A stretch of DNA of 9,671 nt, from NCBI GenBank assembly GCA_900769035.1, contig CAAGFD010000241.1:1-9671 (forward strand), given 5' to 3'. The notes beneath the pieces were generated by a model, which had not been told where the DNA came from, made no database searches, and saw only the letters and a program-made list of their open reading frames with translations. The position numbers and the translations under genes were made by a program. Source of the DNA: Bacteroidales bacterium. Its GTDB lineage: Bacteria > Bacteroidota > Bacteroidia > Bacteroidales > Paludibacteraceae. Shown one piece after another: positions 1 to 7,070 of this stretch (positions are counted from its first letter, which is position 1; every line of letters begins with the position of its first letter).

Positions 1-132
1 TAAGTTCACCCAATGCATTTCCCATTTTTTAAATGAGAGACCGAAAATAGAGACTAACAGCACAGAAATAATGACATAAATGAGTGCAACCCATACAGCA
101 TCCATTTTTTCAAACTTGCTTATCTTTACCAT
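1..132 (-). CDS. Partial membrane protein, N-terminal 44 residues only
   Basis: A minus-strand reading frame opens with ATG at 132-130 and is still open at base 1, so only the first 44 residues are in the window. They start MVKISKFEKMDAVW, followed by a hydrophobic stretch at about residues 13-33 (VWVALIYVIISVLLVSIFGL) and then a basic, Trp-rich segment (SFKKWEMHWVNL). This is the pattern of a single N-terminal membrane anchor or the first of several membrane helices. An in-frame TAA lies 30 bases upstream of this ATG, and the next in-frame Met is M10, so the start is 132 or, less likely, 105. A Bacteroidota-type promoter sits upstream at 205-235. No family can be assigned from 44 residues. 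I prefer this frame to an overlapping plus-strand frame at 80-310 because it has a promoter, a coherent anchor-plus-basic pattern and remains open to the edge. Confidence 0.6.
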   Translation of the reverse strand, partial: MVKISKFEKMDAVWVALIYVIISVLLVSIFGLSFKKWEMHWVNL

Positions 133-204
133 AACACTTGCATTTTTAAATTATTTAATATTCAGATTTTACTGCCGAAAACTTTCAATCGTATATCGAC
201 ACCG

Positions 205-235
205 CAAATTTAGTAATAATATTTTAATCCTACAA
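205..235 (-). promoter_or_regulatory. Predicted promoter for the left-edge membrane protein
   Basis: On the minus strand there is TAAATTTG at 212-205, matching the Bacteroidota -7 consensus TAnnTTTG, and TTG at 235-233 as the -33 element, with a 20-base spacer. It would give a leader of about 65 bases before the ATG at 132. The rest of 133-420 shows no gene and no strong terminator. Confidence 0.45.
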
Positions 236-420
236 GCATTTACTTATTTTTTTATCAGCATTTTTATTTATCATAATTCCGAATCGAATGTTTTATTTAA
301 TAATATCTAAACATAACACACATTAATATAAGTAGATACATTATAATAATAGGACGAAAATACGACAAAAAAGCGGCACAAAATCGGCGTGATTAAATAA
401 AAAGTCAACGGATTTCCGCT

Positions 421-1074
421 TTATTTTATGATAAAGTCAAGGATTTCTTCGACTGTTTCCACCACGGCGAGCGGAGAAAAAGAGAGTAATTCTTCGCGTG
501 TACGGCAGCCCCAAGTTACTCCCACGGCACTCACACCGGCATTGATTGCGGTTTGCATATCCACGCCCGAGTCTCCCACATAAAGAACGTCTTTTTTATC
601 AACGCCGGCGATATTAATTATATCGTAAACAATAGTCGGGTCGGGTTTTGTAGGCACGTCGTCTCGTTGACCGAAAACGGCAGTAAAATTAATTTCAGGA
701 AAATAGACATCCATCAGATGCAGAGTTGCTTGTTGATATTTATTCGAAGCTACGCCTATTTTAACGCCCATTTGTTGTAAAGAATAAAGCAATTCGGTAA
801 TACCATTAAACGGCATTGTGAAGTCCGCCCCGTGCACATTATAATAAGGGATAAAGAGTGATCTTATTTTCAATACTTCATCCATAGATTTATGTCCCTC
901 AGGCAGAGCTCTTTCAAACAATTTATTTATACCGTTACCAACAAAGCTTTTAATTTTTTCGGGAGAATGAGTAGGATAACCGCAAGAAGCCAGAGCATGA
1001 TTAGTAGCAGCAGCTATATCGAGCGTTGTATTCAAGAGAGTACCATCGAGGTCGAAAATAACCAATTGTTTCAT
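421..1074 (-). CDS. gph: HAD-family hydrolase, probable phosphoglycolate phosphatase
   Basis: This cytoplasmic HAD-superfamily phosphatase of 217 residues probably removes phosphate from 2-phosphoglycolate or a similar small phosphoester. All four HAD motifs are visible: motif I DLDGTLLNT at residues 8-16 (nucleophile D8, acid/base D10), motif II VASNK with S110, motif III Lys in PTKPDP (K143), and motif IV GDSGVD at 167-172 (D168, D172 for Mg2+). The region between motifs I and II is long enough for the helical C1 cap typical of Gph/PGMB-like enzymes. Length matches the family. The start is secure because KQLVIFDLDGTLL directly follows the Met. It lies 101 bp downstream of the TPR gene on the same strand and may be co-transcribed with it; I see no clear TAnnTTTG box in the gap. 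Four 15-bp tandem repeats end three bases before the ATG. HAD substrate assignment from sequence is uncertain; another phosphatase activity is possible. Confidence 0.85.
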   Translation of the reverse strand: MKQLVIFDLDGTLLNTTLDIAAATNHALASCGYPTHSPEKIKSFVGNGINKLFERALPEGHKSMDEVLKIRSLFIPYYNVHGADFTMPFNGITELLYSLQQMGVKIGVASNKYQQATLHLMDVYFPEINFTAVFGQRDDVPTKPDPTIVYDIINIAGVDKKDVLYVGDSGVDMQTAINAGVSAVGVTWGCRTREELLSFSPLAVVETVEEILDFIIK

Positions 1075-1077
1075 AAG

Positions 1078-1137
1078 GCGATTTAAATAGAAGCGATTAA
1101 AATAGAGGAGATTTAAATAGAGGCGATTTAAATGGAA
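1078..1137. repeat. Four tandem copies of a 15-bp unit upstream of gph
   Basis: Read on the plus strand the four units are gcgatttaaatagaa (1078-1092), gcgattaaaatagag (1093-1107), gagatttaaatagag (1108-1122) and gcgatttaaatggaa (1123-1137). Each differs from the consensus at only one to three positions. The array ends three bases upstream of the gph ATG, so it occupies the ribosome-binding region of that minus-strand gene. The unit length is a multiple of three and contains no stop in the gph frame. Confidence 0.9.
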
Positions 1138-1175
1138 TAATGTAAAACATCAACACACATTATTATATGTATAAT

Positions 1176-1910
1176 CTATTTCTTCTTTAAAGAAGGCAAA
1201 TAAGTATCCCTCATATAAACAAAATCGGGATACCGTTTAAGAGTTTCATTGCACACGGCAATAGCTTTATCTTTCTGATTGGTCTTCTCATATGCTTGAG
1301 CAAGGCAGAGTTGTGTAGCGCACCAATTCCAGCGATAGAGAATCGGTTGATTTTTCGGCATCAATTCTACGGCTTTAGAGAAGTATTTGATAGAATTCTT
1401 TTTACTACCGCCCATAATTGCCGGAAGAAAAAACTCCATATTACCCTTCAAGCCATGAGCAATAGCACAATTTTCGTCAGCCGTAAAAGCAGCATCGAGT
1501 TCTTTAAAGCATTTAGAAGCTGCAGAAAGCATTTGAGAAGAAAATTTCTTTGCCTTATAAGCGTAAACCGAACTACGATAGACGTGAACTTCGGCAGTAT
1601 ATTTACCGGCTTTCTCCAAATCATTCAAGTATCCGTCAAAAATATCGAGCCAATATTTCACGGTATTTTTGTCGGCATCATCGAGAATAGCGGCAACATA
1701 GCCATACAAATAATTGCACACTTCAAACTTCTCTTGATAAGTCATATTTTGGCTTTTAACATATGACGAGAGCTCCGTACCCCACACTTTCATATCGTTG
1801 ACGAGGTAAGCTTTAAACAACTTATCGTGATTAATTGTCAGAGCCGAAACAGACGAAGAAATCAGCGTAAAAGCAATTATACAAACAAAAATTCTACAAA
1901 AACGAATCAT
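1176..1910 (-). CDS. Exported TPR-like protein of unknown function
   Basis: This 244-residue protein has a clear N-terminal signal peptide: a basic start (MIRFCR), a hydrophobic core at about 7-20, and a likely signal peptidase I site near SSSVSA/L at about 23-24. There is no lipobox, so it should be periplasmic or secreted. The mature part is helical. The C-terminal third (about 170-232) shows TPR-like helices: a GG turn followed by SIKYFSKAVELMPKN at about 173-187, then LCLAQAYEKTNQKDKAIAVCNETLKRYPD at about 201-229, with the usual Ala, Tyr and closing Pro positions. TPR domains bind other proteins, but no partner is shown here. It has its own promoter (1936-1965), divergent from nadA, and precedes gph by 101 bp on the same strand. 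The gene family is not one I can name. Confidence 0.8.
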   Translation of the reverse strand: MIRFCRIFVCIIAFTLISSSVSALTINHDKLFKAYLVNDMKVWGTELSSYVKSQNMTYQEKFEVCNYLYGYVAAILDDADKNTVKYWLDIFDGYLNDLEKAGKYTAEVHVYRSSVYAYKAKKFSSQMLSAASKCFKELDAAFTADENCAIAHGLKGNMEFFLPAIMGGSKKNSIKYFSKAVELMPKNQPILYRWNWCATQLCLAQAYEKTNQKDKAIAVCNETLKRYPDFVYMRDTYLPSLKKK

Positions 1911-1935
1911 ATCAAGACATATAAATTTTTCGGCG

Positions 1936-1965
1936 CAAAGGTAGTAAAAAAATGATAAGTAACAA
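1936..1965 (-). promoter_or_regulatory. Promoter of the TPR-protein gene (and possibly gph)
   Basis: The minus strand carries TACCTTTG at 1943-1936, a perfect TAnnTTTG -7 box, with TTG at 1965-1963 as -33 element and a 19-base spacer. It lies 25 bp upstream of the ATG at 1910. The -33 box is 25 bp from that of the divergent nadA promoter. Confidence 0.75.
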
Positions 1966-1990
1966 TCTGAAACGGAATAAAAAGGATTAA

Positions 1991-2022
1991 TTTGTGTAAA
2001 TAGTAAAAATTATATACCTTTG
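1991..2022 (+). promoter_or_regulatory. Promoter of the nadA operon
   Basis: TTTG at 1991-1994 and TACCTTTG at 2015-2022 are separated by 20 bases, a near-ideal Bacteroidota promoter. The nadA ATG follows 38 bases after the -7 box, giving a leader of roughly 30 bases. No recognisable niacin-responsive operator or riboswitch is seen. Confidence 0.78.
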
Positions 2023-2060
2023 CTGAATAATCAGATAATCCATTTGAAAAACATAACTAT

Positions 2061-2993
2061 ATGAATAATACTGAATTGATATCGGAGATAAAGCGTTTGA
2101 AAAAGGAGAAAAACGCTATGATATTGGCACATTACTATCAAATCGGAGAGATACAAGATATCGCTGATATAGTAGGAGATAGTCTTGCCTTAGCTCAAAA
2201 GGCTGCACAAACCGACGCATCTATACTTGTAGTATGCGGAGTTCATTTCATGGGAGAGACTGCAAAAATATTGTCTCCGGATAAAAAAGTTCTTGTACCG
2301 GATTTAAATGCGGGATGTTCGCTGGCAGACAGTTGCAAAGCCGAAGACTTTGAAGCATTTATCAAAGAGCATCCGGGGCATACCGTCATCTCTTATGTAA
2401 ACACAACGGCAGCTGTTAAAGCATTGACCGACGTAGTGGTTACCAGTTCAAACGCCCGCAAGATAGTCTCTCAATTTCCTCAGGACGCAAAAATTATTTT
2501 TGGACCTGACCGCAATTTAGGTAATTATATCAACTCCGTTACCGGCAGAAATATGCTTTTGTGGAACGGAGCATGCCACGTGCACGAGCAATTCTCTACA
2601 GAGAAACTCATTGCATTACGCAAACAATATCCGGAAGCAAAAGTATTAGCACATCCGGAGTGCAGACAAACCATCATTGCACTTGCCGACGTAGTAGGCT
2701 CTACACAAGCATTATTAAACTATGCCGTTGAAAGCGACGCAAAACAATTCCTGGTAGCTACGGAAAGCGGCATATTACACGAGATGACGCAAAGATGCCC
2801 GGGAAAAGAGTTCATCCCGGTGCCTCCGGAAGACTCCACTTGTGCTTGTAACGAATGTAACTATATGAGGTTAAACACATTAGAAAAACTTTACAACTGT
2901 CTTAAAAACGAAACACCGGAAATATTAGTAGAAGACAGCGTACGTGAAAAAGCAGTAAAACCAATACTAAAGATGCTCGAAATGAGCAAATAA
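2061..2993 (+). CDS. nadA: Quinolinate synthase NadA
   Basis: NadA is the cytoplasmic [4Fe-4S] enzyme that condenses iminoaspartate with dihydroxyacetone phosphate to quinolinate, the precursor of NAD. The 310 residues show the family's three-fold pseudo-symmetric layout: AHYYQ near 23-27, GDSLALA at 39-45, CGVHFMGETAKIL at 59-71, AGCSLADSC at 84-92, NGACHVHE at 169-176, and CACNECNYM at 261-269. The three cluster ligands are C86, C172 and a cysteine of the last motif, most likely C266. HPEC at 198-201 is also typical. Length fits the shorter NadA form found in many anaerobes. The ATG gives the expected N-terminus. nadB and nadC are not in the window, so the rest of the pathway must lie elsewhere. 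It is first in a four-gene run, with aroB starting 4 bp after its stop. Confidence 0.96.
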   Translation: MNNTELISEIKRLKKEKNAMILAHYYQIGEIQDIADIVGDSLALAQKAAQTDASILVVCGVHFMGETAKILSPDKKVLVPDLNAGCSLADSCKAEDFEAFIKEHPGHTVISYVNTTAAVKALTDVVVTSSNARKIVSQFPQDAKIIFGPDRNLGNYINSVTGRNMLLWNGACHVHEQFSTEKLIALRKQYPEAKVLAHPECRQTIIALADVVGSTQALLNYAVESDAKQFLVATESGILHEMTQRCPGKEFIPVPPEDSTCACNECNYMRLNTLEKLYNCLKNETPEILVEDSVREKAVKPILKMLEMSK

Positions 2994-2997
2994 AAAA

Positions 2998-4044
2998 ATG
3001 ACTGAAATAAAATATAAATCGAGCGAAGAAATAGCATCCCTCATACAAAGTGAGATACAAATAAAACATATCGACAAGGTATTTATCTTGGCAGACCCAA
3101 CAACAAAAGAGTTGTGCCTGAGCAAGATAAATATCGATAGTTTTTCACCCGTTACCATTATCCTCGATCTCAACGAGCAAAATAAGAATTTAGAACATAT
3201 AATAAAGTTATGGGATATTTTTATGGATAATATGGCAACGCGGCATTCGTTATTAATAAATATAGGAGGAGGGCTGATTTGTGACTTAGGGGGCTTTGCA
3301 GCTTCTACTTACAAGCGAGGCATGCATTTCATCAACATACCTACTACACTATTGGCAACAATAGATGCAGCCACAGGAGGCAAAAACGGCATCAACTATC
3401 GCGGAGTAAAAAATATTATTGGCACATTTACTCCGGCAGACTTAATAATAATAAACCCTACCTTCTTCGAGACGTTGGATGTTGAGAACCGACTATCGGG
3501 ATATGCCGAAATGATAAAGCATTCGTTAATAGGCGACAACATACTCTTTGAGCAAACAATGAGTTACGACATCGACAAATTCGACATCAAAAGACTCACT
3601 TCGTTACTAAAGCAAAATTTGGACTTAAAGCAGAGGATAACCGATAACGACCCGCTCGACAACGGCATACGCAAGTCTTTGAACTTCGGACATACTATAG
3701 GTCATGCTTTAGAAGCGGAATCGATATCTACGGGACACACGATACTGCACGGATATGCGGTTATGTGGGGAATGCTGGCAGAAATATACCTCTCTATCAT
3801 CAAGTTAAAATTCGACAAAGGAGTATTACGTACGATGATAAGTTTTGCAAAAGAGCATTACGGAGCATTTCCATTTACATGTCAACAATACGAAAACATC
3901 TACGAGTACATGAAACATGACAAGAAGAACAGTGGCGATAAAATAAATTTTTCGCTACTGGCAGGCATCGGTGATGTACGTATAAACCAACATGCCACAA
4001 AAGAAGAAATTTTTGAGGCGTTAGACTATATAAGAGAAAATTAA
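2998..4044 (+). CDS. aroB: 3-dehydroquinate synthase AroB
   Basis: AroB converts 3-deoxy-D-arabino-heptulosonate 7-phosphate to 3-dehydroquinate, the second step of the shikimate pathway, using NAD+ and a divalent metal in the cytoplasm. The 348 residues are full length. Seen motifs: the NAD-binding GGGLICDLGGF at 90-100, YKRG at 105-108, PTTLLATIDAATGGKNGIN at 115-133 with the phosphate/substrate Lys K129, SGYAEMIKH at 167-175 with metal ligand E171, and GHTIGHALEAE at 231-241 followed by LHGYAV at 250-255, supplying metal-binding H232 and H251. MKHDKKN at 305-311 matches the C-terminal Lys-rich motif. The start is 4 bp after the nadA stop, so translational coupling is likely; no Shine-Dalgarno sequence is evident. 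Several signature positions differ from the enterobacterial form in the way expected of Bacteroidota. Confidence 0.95.
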   Translation: MTEIKYKSSEEIASLIQSEIQIKHIDKVFILADPTTKELCLSKINIDSFSPVTIILDLNEQNKNLEHIIKLWDIFMDNMATRHSLLINIGGGLICDLGGFAASTYKRGMHFINIPTTLLATIDAATGGKNGINYRGVKNIIGTFTPADLIIINPTFFETLDVENRLSGYAEMIKHSLIGDNILFEQTMSYDIDKFDIKRLTSLLKQNLDLKQRITDNDPLDNGIRKSLNFGHTIGHALEAESISTGHTILHGYAVMWGMLAEIYLSIIKLKFDKGVLRTMISFAKEHYGAFPFTCQQYENIYEYMKHDKKNSGDKINFSLLAGIGDVRINQHATKEEIFEALDYIREN

Positions 4045-4056
4045 GAGGAAATAAAG

Positions 4057-4770
4057 ATGAAAATTGCATTGATAGGCTACGGAAAAATGGGCCATATGAT
4101 AGAAGATATTGCCAAAAGTCGCGGGCACGAAATAGTATCCGTCATTGATGTTAATAACGAAAAAGACATTGAAGGAGAAGCCTTTGCGAGTGCAGATGTG
4201 GCAATAGAATTCACCGTGCCGAGTGAAGCTTGGCATAACATCAACAAATCGTGGCAAGCCGGAGTACCGGTAGTATCCGGAACAACCGGATGGAAAAAAA
4301 GTAATGACGAGATATGCAATGCAATAAAAAAATACGATAGTGCCTTGCTATGGTCATCAAATTTCTCATTAGGAGTAAATATCTTTTTTGAGATAAACCG
4401 CAAGCTTGCACAGATAATGAACAACTATCCTTACGAAGTAAGCCTTACGGAGATACATCACACTCAGAAAAAGGACGCCCCGAGTGGTACCGCAATCACA
4501 TTAGCGGAAGACATAATCAGTAATAACGACAAGAAGAAGAGTTGGACGCTACAAGGAGATGCTACCGACGAAGAGATAAGCATCACTGCCATACGCGAAG
4601 GAACGGTACCCGGCACTCATATCGTCGACTACAAATCGGCACAAGACAAAATAGAGATAAAGCACGAAGCCTATTCAAGAGAAGGTTTTGCACTTGGAGC
4701 GGTAATAGCTGCGGAATTTATTGTTGGCAAAAAAGGATTATTCACGATGAAAGACATCCTGAAATTTTAA
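4057..4770 (+). CDS. dapB: 4-hydroxy-tetrahydrodipicolinate reductase DapB
   Basis: DapB reduces 4-hydroxy-tetrahydrodipicolinate with NAD(P)H in the diaminopimelate/lysine pathway that feeds cell-wall synthesis. The 237 residues include the Rossmann motif GYGKMG at 7-12, an acidic residue ending the second strand (D31) that suggests NADH can be used, GTTGW at 75-79, SNFSLGVN at 101-108, and the catalytic stretch EIHHTQKKDAPSGTA at 132-146 with H134 and K138. The protein is slightly shorter than the enterobacterial enzyme (about 270 residues), as is usual for Bacteroidota. An AGGA at 4046-4049 lies 7 bases before the ATG and is one of the few Shine-Dalgarno-like sequences in the window. The gene starts 12 bp after aroB. 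lepB follows after 84 bp, a dapB-lepB order I recall from other Bacteroidales. Confidence 0.95.
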   Translation: MKIALIGYGKMGHMIEDIAKSRGHEIVSVIDVNNEKDIEGEAFASADVAIEFTVPSEAWHNINKSWQAGVPVVSGTTGWKKSNDEICNAIKKYDSALLWSSNFSLGVNIFFEINRKLAQIMNNYPYEVSLTEIHHTQKKDAPSGTAITLAEDIISNNDKKKSWTLQGDATDEEISITAIREGTVPGTHIVDYKSAQDKIEIKHEAYSREGFALGAVIAAEFIVGKKGLFTMKDILKF

Positions 4771-4854
4771 TCGCACAAATTAAAAAGGCACCACATACAA
4801 AGCCTTCTTATTTACAAGCACTACTTTAAGTACTATTTAAAAGCACTACGAAAT

Positions 4855-6333
4855 ATGAAAAAAATCTCATTCAAAAAGCCGATATCGTCATGGATAAAAT
4901 TGGCTATATGGACATTGATATTCGTACTTTTCATAGTTTGGGTAGGTAACTATTGGTGGTTACTGCTCTACCCTTTCATCTTTGATATATTCATCACGAA
5001 AATCATTCCATGGACGTTTTGGAAAAAATACAAAGAGAGCAATAAAACTTTGTACACTATATTCAGTTGGATAGATGCGATAGTATTTGCCTTGGTTGCA
5101 GTATATTTCATCAATCTATATCTATTTCAGAACTATCAGATACCTACTTCATCATTAGAGCAGACATTAAAAGTAGGTGACTTCTTATTCGTCAGCAAAT
5201 GCAGTTACGGACCAAGGATACCGAATACACCACTCTCTTTCCCACTCGTACAAAACACATTTCCATGGGGTACTAAGTCGTATATCGAGCACCCTCAATG
5301 GGAATATAAAAGGCTCAAAGGCTTCGACACTATAGAAAGTGGCGACATCGTAGTATTCAACTTTCCGGCAGGAGATACAGTACCGCTCAAGTGCAACAAT
5401 CCCGACTACTACACGCTATGTTATCTACACAGCGGATACCAATGGATACAAGACAGCGTAATACCATACAGAGTATTTAACGCTATGATGCACAAAGGTA
5501 GAGAAAAATTATTATCGATGGAATCGACCTACGGTGAAGTAATTTCTCGCCCTATAGACCGACGCGAAAATTATGTAAAACGTTGTGTAGGACTGCCCGG
5601 CGAAACAATAGAGCTTCGCAATTCGGTGCTTTACGTCGACGGTAAAGAATTTGACAATGCCCCGGGAGTACAACACAATTATCTGATACAGACCAACGGC
5701 AATAGTTTAGACCCGGACAAACTGCACAAGATGGGTGTAAGCATCGGTGAAGCATCGATGATAGACCCGGTAGAGGCTTCATTATATTTGGAAGAGATAG
5801 GAATGACCCCGCAAAACGATGGTAAATGGGGACAAATATACACTATGGCACTTACGAAAGAGGTATTAACCAAACTCAAAAGCACCAATATCGTAAAGCA
5901 AGTAGTAAAAGAAAAGATAATAGAAGGCTATAGTTCTCCAATATATCCATTGGCTTATTCAAAGAAGTGGACGAGAGATAATTACGGACCACTATGGATA
6001 CCATCGGCAGGAAGCACTATCGAGTTAACCGAAGACAATATCATCCGCTACGAACGTTGCATTGTCAACTACGAAGGCAATACGCTGGAATACAAAAACG
6101 GCAAAGCAATCATCAACGGAGAAGAGTGTAACAGTTATACTTTTAAATATAACTACTACTGGATGATGGGAGATAACAGACACAATTCCGCCGACTCACG
6201 AATGTGGGGTTTCATTCCGGAGACTCACATAGTAGGACGACCGGTATTCGTTTGGTTATCATTAGACCGAGACACCGAATGGTTTAACGGCAAAATACGA
6301 TGGAACAGATTGTTCAAAAATGCAGAAAGATAG
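4855..6333 (+). CDS. lepB: Signal peptidase I (long Bacteroidota form)
   Basis: This membrane serine peptidase (family S26) cleaves signal peptides of exported proteins on the periplasmic side of the inner membrane. Two hydrophobic segments are seen at about residues 13-44 and 72-92. Catalytic Ser is S100 in IPTSSLEQTLKVGD (box B; Leu replaces the usual Met). General base Lys is K242 in YVKRCVGLPGE (box D). Box E is MMGDNRHNSADSRMWGFIP at about 437-455, with G439, D440, N441, S445 and D447-R449. The protein is 492 residues against roughly 320 in E. coli. The extra length lies mainly in insertions of about 90 residues before K242 and about 150 between boxes D and E. The gene is last in the nadA-aroB-dapB-lepB run. 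A degenerate repeat with two copies of aagcactac (4816-4824, 4841-4849) precedes it. A strong terminator follows immediately. Confidence 0.95.
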   Translation: MKKISFKKPISSWIKLAIWTLIFVLFIVWVGNYWWLLLYPFIFDIFITKIIPWTFWKKYKESNKTLYTIFSWIDAIVFALVAVYFINLYLFQNYQIPTSSLEQTLKVGDFLFVSKCSYGPRIPNTPLSFPLVQNTFPWGTKSYIEHPQWEYKRLKGFDTIESGDIVVFNFPAGDTVPLKCNNPDYYTLCYLHSGYQWIQDSVIPYRVFNAMMHKGREKLLSMESTYGEVISRPIDRRENYVKRCVGLPGETIELRNSVLYVDGKEFDNAPGVQHNYLIQTNGNSLDPDKLHKMGVSIGEASMIDPVEASLYLEEIGMTPQNDGKWGQIYTMALTKEVLTKLKSTNIVKQVVKEKIIEGYSSPIYPLAYSKKWTRDNYGPLWIPSAGSTIELTEDNIIRYERCIVNYEGNTLEYKNGKAIINGEECNSYTFKYNYYWMMGDNRHNSADSRMWGFIPETHIVGRPVFVWLSLDRDTEWFNGKIRWNRLFKNAER

Positions 6334-6338
6334 AAAAT

Positions 6339-6374
6339 AAAAAAGGTTTGTACAAGTAAATACAAACCTTTTTT
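6339..6374. terminator. Bidirectional rho-independent terminator between lepB and rplS
   Basis: AAAAAAGGTTTGTA (6339-6352) and TACAAACCTTTTTT (6361-6374) form a perfect 14-bp stem with an 8-base loop. A-run and T-run flanks make it work in both directions, as expected between convergent genes: it begins 6 bp after the lepB stop and lies 22 bp beyond the rplS stop. Confidence 0.92.
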
Positions 6375-6395
6375 ATGCAATTACGAGGAAAGCAA

Positions 6396-6740
6396 TTAAC
6401 GTTTTTCAGCGATACGAGCAGCTTTACCTGTAAGATTACGTAAGTAATAGAGTTTGGCACGACGTACTTTACCAATTTTATTCACCTCAATCTTGTCGAT
6501 AAAAGGAGAATTCATAGGGAAGATACGCTCAACGCCTACGTTGTCAGACATTTTACGAACGGTAAAACGTTTGCTATCACCGTGGCCGGAGATTTTGATT
6601 ACCACACCTTTATAACGTTGAATACGCTCTTTGTTACCCTCTTTGATACGATAGTCGATAGTAACAGTATCACCACTTTTAAAAGTTGGGTGATTTTTCT
6701 CTACTGCAAAAGCTTGTTCTGCAATTTTAATCAAATCCAT
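6396..6740 (-). CDS. rplS: 50S ribosomal protein L19
   Basis: L19 sits at the interface of the 30S and 50S ribosomal subunits. The 114 residues match the family throughout: HPTFKSGDTVTIDYRI near 17-32, KERIQRYKGVVIKI near 37-50, RFTVRKMSDNVGVERIFP near 58-75, and a basic C-terminus with KIGKVRRAKLYYLRNL near 89-104. The start MDLIKIAEQAF is the usual Bacteroidales L19 N-terminus. It is transcribed alone from its own promoter and ends at the terminator shared with lepB, unlike the rpsP-rimM-trmD-rplS operon of enterobacteria. No Shine-Dalgarno sequence is seen. The untranslated leader is about 75 bases. Confidence 0.97.
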   Translation of the reverse strand: MDLIKIAEQAFAVEKNHPTFKSGDTVTIDYRIKEGNKERIQRYKGVVIKISGHGDSKRFTVRKMSDNVGVERIFPMNSPFIDKIEVNKIGKVRRAKLYYLRNLTGKAARIAEKR

Positions 6741-6823
6741 GGTTAATGAACTAATTTAGAGTAAATAATGGTGCAGCATTCATAGGCATCCTATTCCATA
6801 TCAGAGGCTACACATAACGGGCG

Positions 6824-6854
6824 CAAAGGTACAACAATATTTTTAATTGACAAA
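6824..6854 (-). promoter_or_regulatory. Promoter of rplS
   Basis: The minus strand shows TTTG at 6854-6851, a 19-base spacer and TACCTTTG at 6831-6824, the Bacteroidota -33/-7 pattern. The leader from about 6817 to 6741 contains no stem I can defend as a ribosomal-protein autoregulatory structure. Confidence 0.8.
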
Positions 6855-6879
6855 ACATTTTTTACATCTATTTTCCCCG

Positions 6880-6911
6880 CTACTCTCAACAAGCAACTGC
6901 AAAATTAGTGA
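6880..6911. repeat. Direct repeat copy 1 (32 bp, start of repeat element)
   Basis: Bases 6880-6911 (ctactctcaacaagcaactg and the following 12 bases, ending aaaattagtga) are identical to 9640-9671, where the window ends. The match stops at 6879/9639, so the left border is sharp; the right border cannot be seen because the second copy is cut off. Copy 1 lies 25 bp beyond the rplS -33 box and leads directly into the palindromic units at 6921-7061. Confidence 0.9.
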
Positions 6912-6920
6912 CAAAATTTG

Positions 6921-7061
6921 AACGTTTTTGGCAAGCCAGATGAGCAGAACAAAGCAGGATTTGTTCTGCCATGGCGAAAAAACGTCTGTTGAAAACGAAC
7001 GTTTTGATTAAGCCAAATGAGCAGAACAAAGCTCGCCCCAAGTTGCGCCATGGCGACAACT
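6921..7061. repeat. Two diverged palindromic repeat units (REP-like intergenic element)
   Basis: Unit 1 (6921-6985) and unit 2 (6998-7061) share AACGTTTT, AAGCCA, the 16-base block ATGAGCAGAACAAAGC (6940-6955 and 7017-7032) and GCCATGGCG (6968-6976 and 7047-7055). Unit 1 folds: GCAGAACAAA (6944-6953) pairs perfectly with TTTGTTCTGC (6960-6969) around a 6-base loop, then GCCA/TGGC (6935-6938/6972-6975), then ACGTTTTT/AAAAACGT (6922-6929/6978-6985). Unit 2 carries a different palindrome, 7041-7061, symmetric around CGCCATGGCG with one bulged base. A minus-strand open frame of 62 codons crosses the element, but its make-up follows the repeat and I do not call it a gene. No transposase or CRISPR-like spacing is present. 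Confidence 0.8.
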
Positions 7062-7070
7062 GAAGTAAGA

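Noticed and set aside
80..310. Plus-strand open frame of 76 codons rich in hydrophobic residues
   Set aside because: It overlaps the start of a better-supported minus-strand gene (1-132) and its promoter, lacks a promoter or ribosome-binding site of its own, and lies in AT-rich DNA where hydrophobic frames arise by chance.
407..420. Possible terminator just after gph (short CGG/CCG stem followed by a T-rich run on the minus strand)
   Set aside because: The stem is only about five pairs including one G-U, too weak to support as a terminator.
1296..1766. Plus-strand open frame of 156 codons
   Set aside because: It lies wholly inside the TPR-protein gene on the opposite strand, which has a signal peptide, a promoter and recognisable repeats; the plus frame has none of these.
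4077..4424. Minus-strand open frame of 115 codons
   Set aside because: It is antisense to dapB, whose motifs are unambiguous in this stretch.
4787..4805. Possible stem-loop between dapB and lepB (AAGGC/GCCTT)
   Set aside because: Only five base pairs with a loop of about a dozen bases and no clean T-run; it would not separate lepB from the operon.
4816..4849. Two copies of aagcactac before lepB as a regulatory repeat
   Set aside because: A 9-bp match with a weak intermediate copy; it may be chance in a low-complexity gap.
6880..7061. CRISPR array
   Set aside because: There are only two diverged units that differ in length and fold, without uniform repeats and unique spacers, and no cas gene is present.
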